Assembly: GCF_000261365.1 (NCBI RefSeq)
Contig: NZ_AJVC01000006.1
Span: 620,001 to 684,000, forward strand
Source of the DNA: Herbaspirillum sp. GW103
GTDB taxonomy: Bacteria; Pseudomonadota; Gammaproteobacteria; Burkholderiales; Burkholderiaceae_D
Direction: 5' to 3'
Length of the DNA: 64,000 nt
Part shown: piece by piece, positions 53,437 to 61,873 of the stretch
How positions within the stretch are numbered: the first letter of the stretch is position 1
How the letters are laid out: each line of letters opens with the position of its first letter
The notes under the pieces: model-generated
What the model was told of the DNA's origin: nothing
Databases searched by the model: none
Seen by the model: the letters and a program-made list of their open reading frames with translations, nothing else
Translations under genes and position numbers: made by a program

Positions 53437-53980
53437 ACGCAATGGCGTGGCGCATGGCTGCAATTGCCGTGCGGAAATCATGCGGCTGATGAAAAACGTA
53501 CAGCCCCCTGTGCAAAATTTCTCAGCCACTGGCATTGCCTGAATTTCTTTGCATGTTGAAGGTGCAAATCATTTCCGCATGGCAATCAAGCGTCGCGCAA
53601 TCTGGCGCAAACGCCCACTGCAAGCGGTTTTTCGCCGATTCTTGTCGACGCGGTCAGACCTAGTCAGTATACTTTGCAAGTGTCAAGAGTGATGTCGCCT
53701 GGCAAGGTGGCCTCACTGCCGGAGACGATCATCCCTCCTCCAAGAAGGGCATATCGATGTCCGGGCAGGTCTGCTTCAGGGGTTCCTTTTCGTCTTGTCG
53801 TTGGCTGTCGTGGTCCGTTCGCCGCTTGTGTGGCGGACCGGGCCTTGCGTGCGCGTCCTTCACGGGCGCTCGCCGGGGCAGCGTGCGACTGGATGCAGAG
53901 GTGGCAGTGTGAGCGTGGCCGGTGCCGCGTTGCACGAGAAGAAAACTGGGAGGGCTCGCCGGGGGCGGGTCACAGAGACA
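53437..53980 (+). promoter_or_regulatory. tpsB upstream region with TTTGCA/TGCAAA repeats
   Basis: This 544-bp gap precedes the two-partner secretion genes. It contains TTTGCA-N9-TGCAAA at 53548-53568 (perfect 6-bp inverted repeat), TGCAAA at 53511-53516 and TTTGCA at 53673-53678. The last directly abuts TATACT (53668-53673), a near-ideal -10 element; TTGTCG at 53642-53647 is a poor -35 because it is 20 bp away. An activator-dependent promoter is suggested. The frame that extends tpsB upstream to 53795 is Arg/Gly-rich and does not look coding. Confidence 0.4.
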
Positions 53981-55672
53981 ATGAATCGATGCTTTCAGCA
54001 TTCTCTGATGGGGATGGCGCTGCTGGGCAGTGCCGTGGCCGCGCTTGCGCAGCCGGCAGGCATGGCTCCTGGCGCCACGCGCGCGGGCGACAGTGCCCAG
54101 GTCCATCAGGACGAGCGTTTCGACATCACCCGCTTTGCGGTCGAGGGCAATACCTTGCTCACGCAGGCCAGGGTGGATCAGGCGGTGGCTCCGTTCCTCG
54201 GTCGCGGGCGTGTCTATGGCGATATCCAGCAAGCGCTGGAGTCCCTGGAAAACGCCTACCGCAGCGCCGGTTACACGGCCGTGCAAGTGAGCGTGCCCGA
54301 GCAGGAACTCACCGGCGGCGTCGTGCGGCTGCAGGTGGTCGAGACGGTGGTGGGCAAGGTGGTGGTGAGCGACAACCGCCATTTCAGCGAGCAGAACATC
54401 CGCGCCAGCATCCCGCAGCTGGTGGAGGGCAGTGCGCCCAACCTGCGGCGCATTTCCGAATCGGTACAACTGGCCAATGACAATCCGGCCAAGCAGGTCA
54501 ATGTCACCCTGACGGCCTCCGAAGCCACCAACCAGATCGATGCGGCCATCTCCGTCAAGGATGAGAATCCCCTGCGCGTGATGCTCAACCTCGACAACAG
54601 CGGCAGTCGCGATACTGGTCAGTGGCGCACCGGCGTGGCCGTGCAGCATTCCAATCTGTTCAACCGCGACCACGTCGCCACGGTGGCCTATACCACCTCG
54701 CCCGACAGTCCCTCGGGGGCCAAGGTCGATCTGTACTCGCTGGGCTATCGTCTGCCCCTGTATGGACTGGGCGACAGCCTGGACTTCATCTACGGCAAAT
54801 CCAACGTCAGTTCAGGTCAGACGCTGGCGGTCAATTCCACGCTCAACATCACCGGTCGCGGTGAAATCTATGCGCTGCGCTGGAACCACTACTTTGCCCG
54901 CAGCGGCGAGTGGAGCAGCAAGCTGGTCTTCGGTGCCGATTACAAGAAAGTCGATTCCTCCTGCAGCATCAATGGCGGCCTGCTCAATGGCGCCACCCTC
55001 AATACCTGCCTGCCTTATTCCACCTTGCCATTGTCGGTGAGCTACAGCGCGCAGCGGCAGGGCGTGGGCCAGATCGTCGATTACAACCTGGGCATTGCGC
55101 GCAACATGGCCACCGGTCAGGCGCGCCGCAACGATACTCTGCAGGTGACGGACCGCTACTCGCTGTTTACCGGATCGCGCCGGTCGATGGACAACTTCAT
55201 CGCCATCCGTGGTGGCGCGAGCTGGTTCAGGGTCTTCCAGAATGACTGGCAGGTACGTCTGGCCGCTGCCTTGCAGGTGTCGCCGCATGCCCTGCCGGCG
55301 GTGGAGCAGTTCGGTCTGGCCGGTGCCAATGCGGTGCGCGGTTTCACCGAGCGCGCCGTAGCGGCCGACAGCGGTGCGGTCCTCAATACCGAACTCTATA
55401 CCCCGGATCTGCTGGTCAAGACCGAGATGCGCGGCAACCTGCGCCTGTTGGGCTTTGTCGATGCCGGACGCGGAGCCAACAACAACGTCACCTCCGCTTC
55501 CACCGTGCCCTCCACGGTCACGCTGGCCAGCATCGGTGCCGGCCTGCGCTATACGCTCGGGCGTGACTTCAGCCTGCGCCTGGATGTGGCGCGGGTGCTG
55601 CTCAACGGCAATTCCGTGACCGAACAGCGGGGCGATCTCAACGCCCACCTGAGTGCCATCCTGGGGTTCTGA
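53981..55672 (+). CDS. TpsB outer membrane transporter (ShlB/FhaC/HecB family)
   Basis: 563-residue Omp85-related two-partner secretion translocator. Signal peptide (LMGMALLGSAVAALAQ), POTRA domain about residues 40-125 (FDITRFAVEGNTLLTQARVD; YRSAGYTAVQVSVPEQELTG then GVVRLQVVE), a second POTRA region and a C-terminal 16-strand barrel with the VRGF loop motif (NAVRGFTERAV) that fills the pore. The start at 53981 is chosen for the signal peptide. It ends one base before the tpsA start. It should recognise the TPS domain of the next gene product and export it across the outer membrane. Confidence 0.93.
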   Translation: MNRCFQHSLMGMALLGSAVAALAQPAGMAPGATRAGDSAQVHQDERFDITRFAVEGNTLLTQARVDQAVAPFLGRGRVYGDIQQALESLENAYRSAGYTAVQVSVPEQELTGGVVRLQVVETVVGKVVVSDNRHFSEQNIRASIPQLVEGSAPNLRRISESVQLANDNPAKQVNVTLTASEATNQIDAAISVKDENPLRVMLNLDNSGSRDTGQWRTGVAVQHSNLFNRDHVATVAYTTSPDSPSGAKVDLYSLGYRLPLYGLGDSLDFIYGKSNVSSGQTLAVNSTLNITGRGEIYALRWNHYFARSGEWSSKLVFGADYKKVDSSCSINGGLLNGATLNTCLPYSTLPLSVSYSAQRQGVGQIVDYNLGIARNMATGQARRNDTLQVTDRYSLFTGSRRSMDNFIAIRGGASWFRVFQNDWQVRLAAALQVSPHALPAVEQFGLAGANAVRGFTERAVAADSGAVLNTELYTPDLLVKTEMRGNLRLLGFVDAGRGANNNVTSASTVPSTVTLASIGAGLRYTLGRDFSLRLDVARVLLNGNSVTEQRGDLNAHLSAILGF

Positions 55673-55673
55673 C

Positions 55674-58600
55674 ATGACATCACCATCCACTGCCGTGCAA
55701 GTACCGGCCCGTCCGGCCATCGAACTGCTGCCGCCATCGATCACGGTGCGCGTGGGCAAGCGCCGCCTGAGCTTGACCTGGCGCGTACGCAAGCCCCTGC
55801 CGATGCTGCTGTCGCGTCTGTTGCGACGCGCCTGGGTGCGCGTGCTGGCGCCGGGCCTGCGCCTGTCACTGGCGGCGGCCGCCGTGTGCGCTGCCTGGCA
55901 GGCAACGGCGCTGGCAGCAGCCCCGGCACCTGGCACCCTGCCCACCGGGTGGAGCGTGGTCAACGGCAATCTCAGCTTCAGCCAGAACGGCAACACGCTC
56001 AACATCAACCAGCTCTCGCCGCAGGCCATCGCCGCTTTCGCGTCCTTCAGCATCGGTGCGGATGCGACCGTCAACGTGCTCCAGCCGGGTGCCTCGGCCG
56101 CCTTGCTGGCCAAGGTGACCGGAGCCGATATCTCGCAGATCTACGGCAAGCTCTCGGCCAATGGCACGGTGGTGCTGTACAACCCCAATGGCGTGGTGAT
56201 CGGCCCCAGCGGTACGGTCGATGCAGCGCGCTTCATCGCCACTTCGCTGGCCGTGAGCGACAGCGACTTCCTGGCCGGCCGGCTCAACTTCGTCAAGGAT
56301 GGCACTGCCGGACTGGTGGACAACCAGGGCAAGATCACCTCCGCCACCGGTGGCAGCGTTTACCTGATCGGCGGCAGTGCGTCCAACAGCGGCATCATCA
56401 CCAGCCCGCAGGGCGAGGTCATCCTGGCCGCAGGTCAGACCGTGACCCTGGCCGATACGGCCACACCGGGCGTGACCGTCAACGTCACCGGCAGTGCCGG
56501 CAACGTCACCAACCTGGGCACGATCACCGCCGAGGCCGGGCGGATCGGCGTGGCGGCCGGTCTCATTACCAACAGTGGCGTCATCAATGCCTCCAGCGTG
56601 GTGCGTGAAGGTGGCCGCATCTTCCTGCGCGCATCGGGCAACCTGACCACCACTGCCAGCTCCAGCATCAATGCCGATGGCACTCAGGGAGGCAACGTCA
56701 CCTTGTATGCCGCCAATACGGCCTTCATTGATGGCGACGTGTCGGCACTGGGCACGTCAGGTGCGGGCGGCTTTGTCGATACCTCCGGTCTGAAGCAGCT
56801 GGAAGTGGTGAAGGTTCCCAGGGTGGGAGCGGGCGGCACCTGGCTCATCGATCCGCTCAACCTGGATGTGGTATCCACCGGTTCGCAGAATGTGAACATC
56901 AGCATTCCTGCCTGTTCGAGCGATTACGCCATCACCTCCACCGGCAGCGGATCAAGGATCACCGCAGAGACCATCACCAGCCAGCTCAACAACGGAACCA
57001 ACGTCCAGCTGGTGACGGGCGATGGCGAAGGACTGGGCGGCAACATCAACGTCACGGCCAATATCAGCAAGACCGGATCGGCCAACAGTTCGCTCACGCT
57101 CAATGCCGCCAACAACATCAGCATCACGGCTGACATCACCAGCCAGGGGGGCGCACTGGATCTGATCCTCAACAGCGGTTACAGCGGGCCGGGGACGCAG
57201 GTCGTCTCGGAAGCCCGTGTCCTGGACGAGGGCAAGACGAGTCATCTGAGTACCGTCGACAATGGCGCGCGCATTCTGCTCAATGGCGGCTCCCTGAGCG
57301 TCAACGACGGTTCGGCCAGCGGCGATCTGCTCATCAACAATGGCACGGTCAACCTGGGCAGCGGCAACCTGAGCGCGGCCGCGGTGACCGTCAACAGTGC
57401 CGGTACCCTGACACTGAACGGCGGCCAGGGCAACATCACTTCGCTCAACAACAACGGTACCGTCAACGTGGCCACGAGCGGCAACAACAGCCTGTCCGTT
57501 GGTAGTGATGGCATCACCAACAACGGTACGTTCAACATCAGCGGCAACGTCGCTTCCAGCGGTGATGTGACCAACAATGCCAATGCCACGCTCACCCTCA
57601 ACGGCGACGCCGCTTCCCTGAACGTGACGGGCAATGCCAGTCTGACCAACTACGGTCTGCTGACGCTGGCCGGTGGCAACATCAGTGCCGCCGCCATCAG
57701 CAATGAGGCCAATGGCACCATCGCGGGCAACGGCACCGTTGCGGTCAGCGGGTCATTCACCAATGACGGTGTTCTGGCGCCGGGCAGCGATGGGACTGTG
57801 GGCCATCTCATCCTCAGAGGCTTTGGCGAATCCACCGAGCCCCGCTTCAGTCAGGGTGATACCGGGAAGATGCTCATCGATATCGCCAGCGCCGACAGCT
57901 ACGACCAGATCGACCTGATGGGGTGGTCCTCAGCCAGGCTGGGCGGTACGCTCAAGACCCGCCTGCTGGGCGGCTATGCGCCTACCGGTGAGGTGAGCAT
58001 CAATCCTTTCAACCTCGGTCAGGGTCAGCAATTGAGCGACTACTTCGGCACCGTGACGGGCGATATCGTCGGCGCGGGGCAGCAAGAGAAGATGTTCAAG
58101 GCGGTCTACGATGAGAATGGCCTGGCCAATCTGTCCTTGCGCGGGGCCGAGACCTTCACTTACCAGCAGTCCTCCTATTCCGAGGGGGGCTGGGAAGACC
58201 GCTCCAACTGGAGCAGCAACGCCACGGTAGGTAATGTGTCTACCTACATGCCGACGCAGATCGATACGGTGGTCATCACGGGCGATCAGAGCGTCAGGCA
58301 TGGCAGTGGTGACGATACCGTCGCCAATCTTCAGATCGGGGCCGATGCCCAGCTCAATCAGCAAGGCGGTACGCTCACGGTGCGCAACAGTACCAGCAAC
58401 AACGGGACCATCAGCGTCAATGTCGCCAGCGACGCCAGTGAGGGCAGCGTTGCCGCCCTGGTGCTCAATGGCACCACCAGCGGCAACGGGACCCTCAATA
58501 TCGGCGGCACGGACTACAGAGAGGGGCAGACAGTCCTGCTCAACGGCACCGTCACCGTGGCCAACGCCGCCCAGTCCGGCATGACGGCGGTGCTGACGGC

Positions 58601-59750
58601 AGGCGACCTGACCCTGGGAGGGGATGTGCGCCTGTCCAACCTGACGGTCTCCAATGGTACCGTCACAGGCAACGTCGGTTCGCACCTGGTGGTGACCGAC
58701 TCCTTCAGCCAGAGCGGCGGCAATCTGACCCTGGCCGATGCGGCCCTGTCGCAGGCTGACGGTTCTCTGGCCGTTGGCAACATCACCGCCAACAATCTGG
58801 TGCTGGAGGCAGCCAGCGGCAATCTCAGCCAGAACACCGGAACCGCGATGCACGTGAAGTCGCAGTTGATCGCCTCGGCCAGCAACGGCATCGCCTTCAA
58901 CAACACCGGCAACCAGATTGCAGGCTTTGCCGCCAACAACAGCGGCACCGGTGACATCACCTTGAAGAACACCCTCAACACCAGCGATGCCAGTGCGGTC
59001 AGCATCAATGGCGTCACGACCACGCGCGGCAATATCAGCATCGACAACACCGGCGGCGTGGTGACCTCGGCCATCGGCGCCAAGGCCAACTTCCTCGGCA
59101 GCCTGCCCGCCGAGGCCAGCGGCGCGACCATCAGTACCAGCAGCAGGCTCACCACCCTGGGCATCAACAGCAGTGGCCAGATCAAGACCAGCAACGGTAC
59201 CGTCAGCGTCGTGACGCACAGCCCGCTGACGATCGGTTCCGGCGGCGTCAGCGCCACCGGGACCATTACCCTGACCGCCAGCGCCTCCTCAGGCAGCAAT
59301 GACACACTGCTGATCAACGGGGTTCTGGTCTCCACGGGGGGCAACATCACGCTGTCGGCGGGTGATTCGATGACCATCAACGCCAATATTTCGACCTCGC
59401 CCCCGGGCGTGGCACTGCTGTCGGTGGCGTCTGGTCAGGTCATCGGTTATGCCCAGGGCGTGACCATCGTTGACGCCAACGGCACCCGCACTCCGGTGAC
59501 GGGCACTACCAGCAGCTCGACCAACAGCCAGGCTGCGCAGGCCGTGCAGCAACAACAGAACCAGCAGAGCCAGGACCTGCAGACCAGTCTGAACAACGCC
59601 CAGCCCGGCACGGAGGTGGCTCCCGTCAACGGCAGTGTGGTGCAGCAGACCGGCAATGCCACCCAGACCGTGGGCGGCACGACGGACCACTTCGGTGACG
59701 AGGGCGAGGACCGCAAGCAGGCCAAGAAACCGCTGCCGATGTGTACCTGA
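55674..59750 (+). CDS. TpsA exoprotein (filamentous hemagglutinin N-terminal domain)
   Basis: 1358-residue secreted beta-helix protein. A long basic N-terminus (about 60 residues) precedes the hydrophobic signal core (LRLSLAAAAVCAAWQATALA), as in extended signal peptides. The TPS domain follows (about 85-330) with NPNGVVIG near residue 170 and VYLIGGSASNSGII. The rest is low-complexity Gly/Asn/Thr/Ser beta-helix repeats. The C-terminus is short, Gln-rich, then charged, and ends KKPLPMCT, with a Cys two residues from the end. No toxin domain is seen, so adhesion or matrix formation is likelier than contact inhibition. It is coupled to tpsB, and the FecR-domain gene follows after 54 bp. Confidence 0.92.
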   Translation: MTSPSTAVQVPARPAIELLPPSITVRVGKRRLSLTWRVRKPLPMLLSRLLRRAWVRVLAPGLRLSLAAAAVCAAWQATALAAAPAPGTLPTGWSVVNGNLSFSQNGNTLNINQLSPQAIAAFASFSIGADATVNVLQPGASAALLAKVTGADISQIYGKLSANGTVVLYNPNGVVIGPSGTVDAARFIATSLAVSDSDFLAGRLNFVKDGTAGLVDNQGKITSATGGSVYLIGGSASNSGIITSPQGEVILAAGQTVTLADTATPGVTVNVTGSAGNVTNLGTITAEAGRIGVAAGLITNSGVINASSVVREGGRIFLRASGNLTTTASSSINADGTQGGNVTLYAANTAFIDGDVSALGTSGAGGFVDTSGLKQLEVVKVPRVGAGGTWLIDPLNLDVVSTGSQNVNISIPACSSDYAITSTGSGSRITAETITSQLNNGTNVQLVTGDGEGLGGNINVTANISKTGSANSSLTLNAANNISITADITSQGGALDLILNSGYSGPGTQVVSEARVLDEGKTSHLSTVDNGARILLNGGSLSVNDGSASGDLLINNGTVNLGSGNLSAAAVTVNSAGTLTLNGGQGNITSLNNNGTVNVATSGNNSLSVGSDGITNNGTFNISGNVASSGDVTNNANATLTLNGDAASLNVTGNASLTNYGLLTLAGGNISAAAISNEANGTIAGNGTVAVSGSFTNDGVLAPGSDGTVGHLILRGFGESTEPRFSQGDTGKMLIDIASADSYDQIDLMGWSSARLGGTLKTRLLGGYAPTGEVSINPFNLGQGQQLSDYFGTVTGDIVGAGQQEKMFKAVYDENGLANLSLRGAETFTYQQSSYSEGGWEDRSNWSSNATVGNVSTYMPTQIDTVVITGDQSVRHGSGDDTVANLQIGADAQLNQQGGTLTVRNSTSNNGTISVNVASDASEGSVAALVLNGTTSGNGTLNIGGTDYREGQTVLLNGTVTVANAAQSGMTAVLTAGDLTLGGDVRLSNLTVSNGTVTGNVGSHLVVTDSFSQSGGNLTLADAALSQADGSLAVGNITANNLVLEAASGNLSQNTGTAMHVKSQLIASASNGIAFNNTGNQIAGFAANNSGTGDITLKNTLNTSDASAVSINGVTTTRGNISIDNTGGVVTSAIGAKANFLGSLPAEASGATISTSSRLTTLGINSSGQIKTSNGTVSVVTHSPLTIGSGGVSATGTITLTASASSGSNDTLLINGVLVSTGGNITLSAGDSMTINANISTSPPGVALLSVASGQVIGYAQGVTIVDANGTRTPVTGTTSSSTNSQAAQAVQQQQNQQSQDLQTSLNNAQPGTEVAPVNGSVVQQTGNATQTVGGTTDHFGDEGEDRKQAKKPLPMCT

Positions 59751-59804
59751 TGTGATACGGGATGCACGGCGGATGACCCGTAATAACCGGATGATGTGAT
59801 CTTC

Positions 59805-60572
59805 ATGAATTTCTTCAAGCAAAATCCGCCGGCCTCGTTCCGGCGTCCACTGATCGGGCTGGTGATGGCACTGCTGCTTCTGCTGGCGGTGACCTGCGCC
59901 TTCGCCCAGTCGCAGCCGGTGGTCGGGCAGGTCACCCATCTGTCGGGCGTACTCAGTGTGCGGCATGCCGACGGTACGCGCGTGGTGCTTTCGGTCAAGT
60001 CGGCGATCCTGCAGGGCGACACGCTCATCACCGAGCGCGAGACCTATGCCCGCGTCAAGTTCGTCGACAACGGCGAGATCGTGCTGCGTCCGGGGTCCGA
60101 GGTGGCCGTGAGCAAATACCTCTACGACGATAAAGATCCGAAGAATGACTCGGTCGCCATCAGCCTGGTCAAGGGCGGACTGCGGGCGGTCACCGGGCTG
60201 GTTGGCAAGCGCAACCACGATGCCGTCAATTTCGATACGCCCACGGCCACCATCGGTATCCGCGGCACCCACTTCGGCGCCCTGTACTGCCAGAACGATT
60301 GCGGCGGTGTGCCGACCCCCAACGGTCAGCCGCCGGCCAACGGCCTGCACGTGGATGTGGTCAGCGGTGCCATTCAGGTCACCAACCCCAGTGGCACGCA
60401 ACTCTACAGCGCGGGCCAGTTCGGTTTCGTCCCCTCGATCTCGCAGCCGCCGGTGATCGTGCCGCCGACGCAAGGCGTGGCGGTGACGATGCCGCCGACC
60501 ATCAGCAGCAATGCCAATACCGGGACGCAAAAGATCGGTGCGGCCAAGCTGGATGCCTGCGTGACCCAGTAA
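59805..60572 (+). CDS. exported FecR-domain protein
   Basis: 255-residue protein with a signal peptide (LIGLVMALLLLLAVTCAFAQ) and a FecR domain: GQVTHLSGVLSVRHADGTRV, ILQGDTLITERETYARVKFV and GEIVLRPGSEVAVSKYLYDD. A segment near residue 165 has YCQNDCGG and the C-terminus reads AKLDACVTQ, giving at least three exported cysteines. It has no inner membrane sigma-regulator architecture, so it is not a classical anti-sigma FecR. GTG at 59796 three codons earlier is an alternative start. It lies behind tpsB-tpsA and probably belongs to that transcript; a strong terminator follows. Role unknown: surface anchoring or sensing are possible. Confidence 0.85.
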   Translation: MNFFKQNPPASFRRPLIGLVMALLLLLAVTCAFAQSQPVVGQVTHLSGVLSVRHADGTRVVLSVKSAILQGDTLITERETYARVKFVDNGEIVLRPGSEVAVSKYLYDDKDPKNDSVAISLVKGGLRAVTGLVGKRNHDAVNFDTPTATIGIRGTHFGALYCQNDCGGVPTPNGQPPANGLHVDVVSGAIQVTNPSGTQLYSAGQFGFVPSISQPPVIVPPTQGVAVTMPPTISSNANTGTQKIGAAKLDACVTQ

Positions 60573-60600
60573 GCGCCCGGCCGCGCCTGGCGCAGACATG

Positions 60601-60637
60601 AAAAAAGGCGCCGGCACGGATGTGCGGCGCCTTTGTC
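60601..60637 (+). terminator. Rho-independent terminator after the FecR-domain gene
   Basis: AAAGGCGCC (60604-60612) pairs with GGCGCCTTT (60626-60634), with an inner GCAC/GTGC stem and GGAT loop. It ends the tpsB-tpsA-FecR transcript; on the minus strand the A-run also makes it usable by the convergent phosphodiesterase gene. Confidence 0.85.
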
Positions 60638-60654
60638 GTTGGCCGGGCAGCCCG

Positions 60655-61428
60655 TCAGAATTCCAGTATGGTTCCCGTGGCCAGCATGCGCGGATGATGC
60701 GGGCCGGACCCGGCCGCGATTTCTGCGGCGATCTCCTCAAGTTGTCCGGGTTTGGCGTGGGTGATCAGGACCTCCGGATGGCCCTGCAGGTGTTGCAGTT
60801 CCTCCAGCAGCAGGCTGGGGCACAGGTGCTTGGACAGCAGTGCCAGCTCGCGGTCGCGGTTGGCGAAGGCGGCCTCGATGATCAGATAGCGCAACTGGTC
60901 GATGCGATTGACCGCCTCCCACAGTGGTGCACAGCGACAGGTGTCGCCGCTGAAGGCCAGCGAGGCACCGCTGGCATGATTGCGGACCTGGTAACCGACG
61001 GCCGGCACGGTGTGCGCTGCGGGCAGCGGCGTGATGCTGCGCTGGCCCAGCTGCACCGCTTGTCCCGGCTCAACCGTGGCGAAGCGCAGGAAGGGGCGCT
61101 GGGCATCGGGGATGACGCTGAAGTCGGGCCATATGTGCCAGTTGAAGATGTGCTTGCGGATGATCTCCATGGTCGTCGCGCTGGCGTGCATGGTCAGCGG
61201 GGTGCTGCGCATGTCGCCCACGCTGTCGATCATCAGTGGCAGGCAGGCAATGTGATCCAGGTGCGCATGGGTGATGAAGACGTGATCGATCTTCACCAGC
61301 CGCGCCAGCGACAGGTCGCCGACACCGGTGCCGGCGTCGATCAGGATATCGTCATCGATGAGCAGAGAGGTGGTGCGCATGCCATTGCCACCGATGCCCC
61401 CGCTGCACCCCAGGATTTCTACACGCAT
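60655..61428 (-). CDS. class II cAMP phosphodiesterase-like metallo-beta-lactamase-fold protein
   Basis: 257-residue protein of the class II (yeast PDE1-like) cyclic nucleotide phosphodiesterase group: N-terminal VEILGCSGGIGGNGMRTTSL, the metal motif THAHLDHIACLP (His54, His56, Asp58, His59), LAFSGDTCRCAPLWEAV and the C-terminal HAKPGQLEEIAAEI. The GCSGG start and HxHLDH form distinguish it from ordinary MBL hydrolases. It would break down cAMP and so oppose the CHASE2 cyclase nearby. It is convergent with the FecR-domain gene and divergent from the HD-GYP gene. The ribosome binding site is weak. Another MBL-fold substrate remains possible. Confidence 0.82.
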   Translation of the reverse strand: MRVEILGCSGGIGGNGMRTTSLLIDDDILIDAGTGVGDLSLARLVKIDHVFITHAHLDHIACLPLMIDSVGDMRSTPLTMHASATTMEIIRKHIFNWHIWPDFSVIPDAQRPFLRFATVEPGQAVQLGQRSITPLPAAHTVPAVGYQVRNHASGASLAFSGDTCRCAPLWEAVNRIDQLRYLIIEAAFANRDRELALLSKHLCPSLLLEELQHLQGHPEVLITHAKPGQLEEIAAEIAAGSGPHHPRMLATGTILEF

Positions 61429-61873
61429 TGTGATTGCCGCTCATAGGTTATGGGTTCCGGCCCCACCGCTCGGACTGATTCGGAACCTTGTTGCAGTCCG
61501 GAAACCCTTGCCCGGACTGGCTTTGCGGACGATGTAGCAAATTATGCAACATATTGTGATGGTAAGGGATTCGGCGGTGCTGCGCAATCGGGATATCCCT
61601 GAGCTCGACCTTGGCGAGCGCGTCGGGCAAGCGCAGAATTGGCGGTCAATTCCCCTCAAGCTCGCTGCAAGACGGCGTGCGCAGTCGTTCTAAAATCGCG
61701 ATGATGCCGAAAAAGCATCCGCCAAAAGTGCGCCGACATTGTCCTCTGGCAATGATCGCGCCATGTCCGTATGCCAACGCTTCAGGGAGCCGCATGTTGC
61801 CAGTCGTCCATCCAGCAACTCACACCCGCCATCGCGTCCAGTGTTCGCACTGTGGCGCGCGGGAGATGGAAGC
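61429..61873. promoter_or_regulatory. divergent region with three CGGACTG boxes
   Basis: The gap between the cAMP phosphodiesterase and HD-GYP genes holds CGGACTG (61471-61477), its inverted copy CAGTCCG (61494-61500) and CGGACTG again (61513-61519). The last two extend to AGTCCGG-N10-CCGGACT, a 7-bp inverted repeat. An AT-rich patch at about 61537-61560 may include a promoter. No convincing gene is seen; short frames lack ribosome binding sites. Confidence 0.4.

Noticed and set aside
53795-53980. Upstream extension of the tpsB reading frame
   Set aside because: Arg/Gly-rich sequence with no family similarity; the signal peptide begins cleanly at 53981.
55674-59750. CDI-type toxin at the end of TpsA
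   Set aside because: No VENN motif, no toxin-like C-terminal domain and no immunity gene downstream; the next gene is an exported FecR-domain protein.
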